24,844 bases of DNA. Origin: Euryarchaeota archaeon UBA33. Lineage in GTDB: Archaea; Thermoplasmatota; E2; DHVEG-1. Shown in pieces: positions 21,556 to 24,844 of this stretch. The translations under genes and the position numbers were made by a program. The stretch spans positions 12,643-37,486 of the forward strand of contig DAYE01000031.1 in assembly GCA_002506745.1 (NCBI GenBank), read 5' to 3'. The notes beneath the pieces were generated by a model, which had not been told where the DNA came from, did no database searches, and saw nothing but the letters and a program-made list of their open reading frames with translations. Positions within the stretch are counted from its first letter, which is position 1, and each line of letters opens with the position of its first letter.

Positions 21556-22839
21556 ATGAAGAAATCGTTCATTGCACTAGGTTTTTGTATTCTATTACTG
21601 TGTACGCCCTTAGGATACAGCGCTGGTAGTGATTGTGGATGTACTGTTCAAGATAACAATATCTCTCAGTCATCATCCAACACACCATGGATTACTGATG
21701 CGGATATCACCGCGTTACAACAACAATCAATCGAGGAAGGATGGACCTTCACCGTTGGTAAAAACCCAGCGACGGATCGGCCGCTTTCTGAACTGTGCGG
21801 TCTTGTCGAACCAGACAATTGGTGGGTAAACGCCTCGTTTGATCCCTGTGTTCCCTCGAATACCTTGCCGTCTCATTTTGACTGGCGGGAGCTTGGAGGC
21901 TGTACATCAGTCAAGAATCAAGGAGGCTGTGGGAGCTGCTGGGCGTTTGGGACCATGGCACCACTCGAATGCAATATCCTCATTAAAGATCATAAGGAAG
22001 TTGATCTATCCGAACAATGGCTTGTCAGTTGCAACCGGAACGGATGGGGCTGTAACGGGGGATGGTGGGCCCATGATTATTTCCAATGGAAGATGGATCA
22101 GTCCAATGGAACTGGTGCGGTCTTAGAAAAAGATTTTCCTTACAAAGCATCGGATCTTCCCTGCAATGGTCCGTTTCAACACCCGTATCTAATCGACTCT
22201 TGGCATTTCATAGGATTTCCTCAGGGTGTCGCCCCGACAGATTCCATTAAACAAGCAATCATGACCTATGGTCCGGTCTCTGTCGCCTGCGCGGTGACTC
22301 AGGCGTTCGGTGCTTACGATTCCGGGGTCTTCAATGAAGATGACCCTCAAGCCCAAATCAACCATGCGGTCGCATTAGTCGGCTGGGATGACAGCCAGGG
22401 GGAAAACGGGGTATGGTTTTTGCGCAATTCCTGGGGACCTAATTGGGGCGAAGAGGGATACATGCGTATCGAATACGGGGTCTGCAAGGTTGGATATTCA
22501 GCCTGCTACGTGAATTACCCAGTGAAGACCAAGGTTGAAATCTCTAGTGGGTTGTTCTGTGTCACCGTCGGGTTGCGAAACGTGGGCAACACGGTCACAA
22601 CCGCCATCAAATGCAACATCAGCGTGAAAGGTGGAATCCTTGGAGCCATCAACTCTTCGTTGATAGACACGATCGACTCCCTTGAACCAGGGGCTGTTGT
22701 GTATGAGAGAATTCCTTCTCTTGGGTTCGGTCCTCTGAGCATCATGGTATCTGTCGTGCCTGAAAACGCGGGAAAAACAGCAAAACACGCGGAGGGTTTT
22801 TTATGCGGTTTGCTTTTCATTGTCACACGAAATCAATAA
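21556..22839 (+). CDS. Secreted C1 (papain-like) cysteine protease with C-terminal surface domain
   Basis: The 427-residue protein starts with a signal peptide (MKKS, hydrophobic to about residue 22, GYSAG). A short propeptide-like region follows. The mature papain fold has 'SHFDWRELGGCTSVKNQGGCGSCWAFG', with oxyanion Q122 and catalytic C128. H270 lies in 'NHAVALVGWDD' and N291 in 'LRNSWGPNWGEEGY'. Extra cysteines suggest disulfides outside the cell. From about residue 326 (base 22531) a C-terminal domain of about 100 residues follows (IS-S-G, 'LRNVGN', 'KGGI', 'LEPG', 'LGFG', hydrophobic end) and matches the tail of the beta-helix protein. It would degrade extracellular protein, with the M14 enzyme trimming peptides. 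Papain-type enzymes are uncommon but known in archaea. Confidence 0.95.
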   Translation: MKKSFIALGFCILLLCTPLGYSAGSDCGCTVQDNNISQSSSNTPWITDADITALQQQSIEEGWTFTVGKNPATDRPLSELCGLVEPDNWWVNASFDPCVPSNTLPSHFDWRELGGCTSVKNQGGCGSCWAFGTMAPLECNILIKDHKEVDLSEQWLVSCNRNGWGCNGGWWAHDYFQWKMDQSNGTGAVLEKDFPYKASDLPCNGPFQHPYLIDSWHFIGFPQGVAPTDSIKQAIMTYGPVSVACAVTQAFGAYDSGVFNEDDPQAQINHAVALVGWDDSQGENGVWFLRNSWGPNWGEEGYMRIEYGVCKVGYSACYVNYPVKTKVEISSGLFCVTVGLRNVGNTVTTAIKCNISVKGGILGAINSSLIDTIDSLEPGAVVYERIPSLGFGPLSIMVSVVPENAGKTAKHAEGFLCGLLFIVTRNQ

Positions 22840-22909
22840 ATACCTCCTCTTCTGTCAGCAGATATATTTTTAAACTCATTCAGGAATATTCGTTGCGCAC
22901 TGGGTTGGC

Positions 22910-23095
22910 ATGAAAAAAGAAAATTGCCCGTTCTGTGGACATCGCTGGATTCGAAAATCATGCGAGTCCATGATAGAATGCCCAAACTGCAGAACAGAGT
23001 ATTTCATCAGACCGAGGGATGAAGAAATCGAAGACGAAGACATCAGTGAGGAGGAAGAAACCATCGCTGATGAGTTCGAGGAAAGAAACCGATAG
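22910..23095 (+). CDS. Small zinc-ribbon protein with acidic tail
   Basis: The 61-residue protein has two CxxC knuckles, CPFCGH and CPNCRTE (residues 6-11 and 24-30), that form a one-zinc ribbon. A strongly acidic tail of about 25 residues (EEIEDEDISEEEETIADEFEE) follows. Such mini-ribbons occur as nucleic-acid or protein adaptors; the acidic tail argues for protein contact. A TATA box (22863-22875) lies about 40 nt upstream of ATG 22910, and no clear SD is seen. The exact role is unknown. Confidence 0.75.
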   Translation: MKKENCPFCGHRWIRKSCESMIECPNCRTEYFIRPRDEEIEDEDISEEEETIADEFEERNR

Positions 23096-23175
23096 ACGTT
23101 CTGTCTCTTTCTTTATTCACAGAAAGTACTCAATCGTTCATCAACCTTAAAAACAGGTTGTTGATACCGATTTTA

Positions 23176-23559
23176 ATGGCCGATTTGCTCTTTGACGAAA
23201 GTGCATTGGTGCTCACCGGCATCTATGTCACGTTCATTTCTAGTTTCCTGTACACGATAAATGCACAAGGGTTTGTCCACCGTGGGAAGTACCGAAAAAA
23301 AGAGCAAGCGATCCTGATTTTTCTTGGTGCGACCGTTTTTTTAGGTCTTTTAACCCCGGTCATCCATGAAGTTTCAAAACTGACTATTACATACGTTCCA
23401 ATCCCCTCTATCTTTGGAATCGTGATTTTTGGGACAAATTTTGTCCTCCATTATAGTATACCGAGCTGGAAACAGACCTCGACAAAATCACTTCTTATTT
23501 ATCTCCTTGGCACATTTTTAATCGTCTTAGGATTCCTCATTGGGTACTATCTGGCGTAA
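23176..23559 (+). CDS. Small four-helix membrane protein, unknown function
   Basis: The 127-residue protein has four predicted transmembrane helices (about residues 10-30, 43-63, 72-92 and 104-126) joined by short loops, one basic (HRGKYRKKEQ). I do not recognise a family. CTTAAAAAC (23147-23155) lies about 25 nt before ATG 23176, as expected for a leaderless transcript, so this ATG is preferred over the in-frame TTG at 23158. A T-run (23602-23611) terminates it. Confidence 0.65.
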   Translation: MADLLFDESALVLTGIYVTFISSFLYTINAQGFVHRGKYRKKEQAILIFLGATVFLGLLTPVIHEVSKLTITYVPIPSIFGIVIFGTNFVLHYSIPSWKQTSTKSLLIYLLGTFLIVLGFLIGYYLA

Positions 23560-23601
23560 AAAAAGATTTATCTGTGAATTTCTTCCTTTTTTCTAGATGG
23601 A

Positions 23602-23611
23602 TTTTTTTTTT
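23602..23611 (+). terminator. Poly-T terminator
   Basis: Ten T in a row, about 42 nt after the stop codon of the four-helix protein. A shorter T-run (23587-23592) precedes it. Confidence 0.5.
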
Positions 23612-23670
23612 AAGATAGTCGAACTTTTTGAATGAGATTTTATCTGAAATAGGTAAGACTTGTATAACAT

Positions 23671-23680
23671 AATTTAAATA
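23671..23680 (+). promoter_or_regulatory. TATA box of the HExxH membrane protein gene
   Basis: AATTTAAATA predicts a start near 23702. The leader then carries GAGGTG (23722-23727), 5 nt before ATG 23733. Confidence 0.45.
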
Positions 23681-23732
23681 CTATATTTTACACAATATAA
23701 TATTGTATGTTACTGAAAAACGAGGTGTAATC

Positions 23733-24164
23733 ATGGATCCATTCTGGCAATTCATTTTTGGATTAATCCTGGCAATCGTCCTTCATGAGTTAACCCATCT
23801 GCTCACAATGATTTACTATAACATACCGTTCAAGGCGATTGTGGTCACCAAATGGTCTGCCATCGGATTCCTCGTAGACAATGAAAGCTATGTGGCAGAT
23901 AACAAAAAATTACTGTTTCTGTATTTTTCACCTCTCACCGGGTGTTTAATATATTTCATTAATCCAAATGAACCGTTTTTCCTGATGTTCCCCATAGTCA
24001 ATATCTTTGGAGGCGTCGGAGATTTCTACAGCTTCTTTAAGCTGATCCTGATCCCACCAGAGAAGCGAATCGATCTGGCAAATAGAAGTGATGATAAAGT
24101 GCTGAAAAAGATTATCTGGCGGAAGGATATTCCTGCCAGCAGCAGGTTCTTCAACAGCAAATAA
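23733..24164 (+). CDS. Minimal membrane zincin-like protein (HExxH)
   Basis: The 143-residue protein has HELTH at residues 18-22 within its first hydrophobic helix (FGLILAIVLHELTHLLTM). This is the placement seen in site-2-protease-like (M50) and DUF3267-type membrane zincins. A later hydrophobic segment ends in 'NIFGGVGDFYSFF', where the Asp could be the third metal ligand. About three or four membrane segments are predicted, fewer than in full M50 proteases. The C-terminus is basic and soluble. SD GAGGTG (23722-23727) supports ATG 23733 over the upstream ATG at 23703. Protease activity is plausible but not shown by sequence alone. Confidence 0.65.
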   Translation: MDPFWQFIFGLILAIVLHELTHLLTMIYYNIPFKAIVVTKWSAIGFLVDNESYVADNKKLLFLYFSPLTGCLIYFINPNEPFFLMFPIVNIFGGVGDFYSFFKLILIPPEKRIDLANRSDDKVLKKIIWRKDIPASSRFFNSK

Positions 24165-24185
24165 TTTTTTTCTTTTTTATTTTTC
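24165..24185 (+). terminator. T-rich terminator between convergent genes
   Basis: Three T-runs (7, 6 and 5 T) follow directly after the stop codon of the HExxH gene. Confidence 0.5.
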
Positions 24186-24253
24186 ATCTGGAATTATTTT
24201 TTAAGAATCATCGGTTGAAATTAACCGTTAATTATCCATCATAATTAGCGGTA

Positions 24254-24682
24254 TCAGATGTGACCAGGTTCTGGTGACTGCTCAAACATGATCTTCCGTT
24301 TATAAAGGGTATCAGCGATATTGACGTTTTGTCCATCTGGTGTCAGCCCTGGTGGTGGTTCTTTTCCTTCTTGTTTTATCTTATATCGAACACACAGCAA
24401 ATGATTCTCCTTTGATAGACAGTAATGATAGGTTGGTTTGGTGACGAACTCATAGATAGCGGTATCCTGGTTCAATAATTTGAAAAACTCAGGGAGGTCA
24501 TCAGGGAACATGTTCAGACAAGTGTTAAGGTATTGGCAGCGAAAATCACTTTGTAGGATATTATAGACCATACATTTCTGGTATCTCTCCGATTCACAGG
24601 AAGAGAAATCTTTGTATTGAATAATAGCTGGATACGTTCGTATACAATCCCTGGTGAAATCAATATAATACGGACAACTCAT
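24254..24682 (-). CDS. Cys-rich cytoplasmic protein, unknown function
   Basis: The 142-residue protein has no signal peptide or membrane helix. It has nine cysteines, seven of them in the first 55 residues: CPYY, DCIR, SSCESE, KCMVY, FRCQY, NTCLN, with HYC and LLC later. The spacing 'CPYYIDFTRDCI...YKDFSSCESERYQKCMVY' looks like a metal- or cluster-binding module. I have a vague memory of similar unannotated proteins in sulfate-reducing bacteria but cannot name a family. The rest is helical and charged with a Pro-rich loop (EPPPGLTPDG). GTGA lies a few nt before ATG 24682 as a weak SD. It is convergent with the HExxH gene. Confidence 0.6.
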   Translation of the reverse strand: MSCPYYIDFTRDCIRTYPAIIQYKDFSSCESERYQKCMVYNILQSDFRCQYLNTCLNMFPDDLPEFFKLLNQDTAIYEFVTKPTYHYCLSKENHLLCVRYKIKQEGKEPPPGLTPDGQNVNIADTLYKRKIMFEQSPEPGHI

Positions 24683-24807
24683 TTTTACTCACGACCGATG
24701 ATAAACGTATCTCTTGAATCAATAAAAACGTTTTGTAGCCATATTAGAAAAAAAATTATGTTCATGAAATGCACACGAGTTCCAATTAAAAAAAGTAAAA
24801 CGATACG

Positions 24808-24843
24808 CATCGCCTACCCCGACCGGAGCAGAGCTCCGGGGTA
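24808..24843 (+). repeat. GC-rich imperfect palindrome at right edge (REP-like)
   Basis: TACCCC (24814-24819) and GGGGTA (24838-24843) form the outer arms, and GGAG/CTCC form an inner stem, with a GACC bulge on the left side. The segment is far richer in G+C than the AT-rich sequence before it. A frame starting at ATG 24758 stays open through it to the window end, so it could be the start of a gene or a repeat element cut by the edge. Nothing else in 24683-24807 is recognised except the upstream region of the Cys-rich gene. Confidence 0.4.
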
Positions 24844-24844
24844 T

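Overview
The window looks like a chromosomal segment of a euryarchaeon. The evidence is a two-subunit topoisomerase VI (top6B-top6A), an archaeal-type valyl-tRNA synthetase, a fused hexulose-phosphate synthase/RraA protein, and a tungsten-type aldehyde ferredoxin oxidoreductase (AOR). Many genes also have an archaeal TATA box about 25 nt before a leaderless start, or a GAGGTGA-type Shine-Dalgarno (SD) sequence. The C-terminal domain shared by two secreted proteins, and the mix of secreted peptidases with acetate-type transporters, fit an anaerobic, protein-degrading Thermoplasmatota-like lineage. That placement is inference from memory of such genomes, not a computed result. No tRNA, rRNA, CRISPR array or intact insertion sequence was seen.

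Layout. 1-3.0 kb: the end of an MFS transporter, an EamA-family exporter, a membrane-anchored molybdopterin-fold-like protein and an APH/RIO-like kinase. 3.0-3.5 kb: an AT-rich gap. 3.5-8.0 kb: a tight five-gene operon (secreted molybdopterin-fold-like protein, unknown six-helix membrane protein, polyferredoxin, AOR, acetate-type transporter). 8.0-8.5 kb: a gap holding a TATA box followed by an unusual permuted inverted repeat, a candidate structured RNA. 8.5-9.7 kb, minus strand: a secreted M14 carboxypeptidase and a 28-residue membrane mini-protein with its own promoter and SD. 9.9-12.1 kb: the HPS-RraA fusion overlapping a DUF362 iron-sulfur protein. 12.1-15.6 kb, minus strand: a second acetate-type transporter, a 35-residue membrane mini-protein coupled to valS, and valS. 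15.7-18.8 kb: top6B and top6A. 18.8-24.8 kb: small membrane and soluble unknowns, a beta-helix protein and a papain-like protease with a shared C-terminal domain, a zinc-ribbon protein, a minimal membrane HExxH protein and a Cys-rich protein.

How the genes may work together. The polyferredoxin and AOR would interconvert aldehydes and acids using ferredoxin electrons, and the transporter encoded 3 nt downstream could move the acid (acetate) across the membrane. Secreted M14 and C1 peptidases would supply amino acids, whose fermentation yields aldehydes and organic acids. The HPS half of the fusion can supply pentose phosphates through the reverse ribulose-monophosphate route. The most interesting items are the 8.3 kb structured element, the AOR operon with its two unexplained envelope proteins, the two mini-proteins, the valS enzyme with a degenerate KMSKS loop, and the shared C-terminal surface domain.
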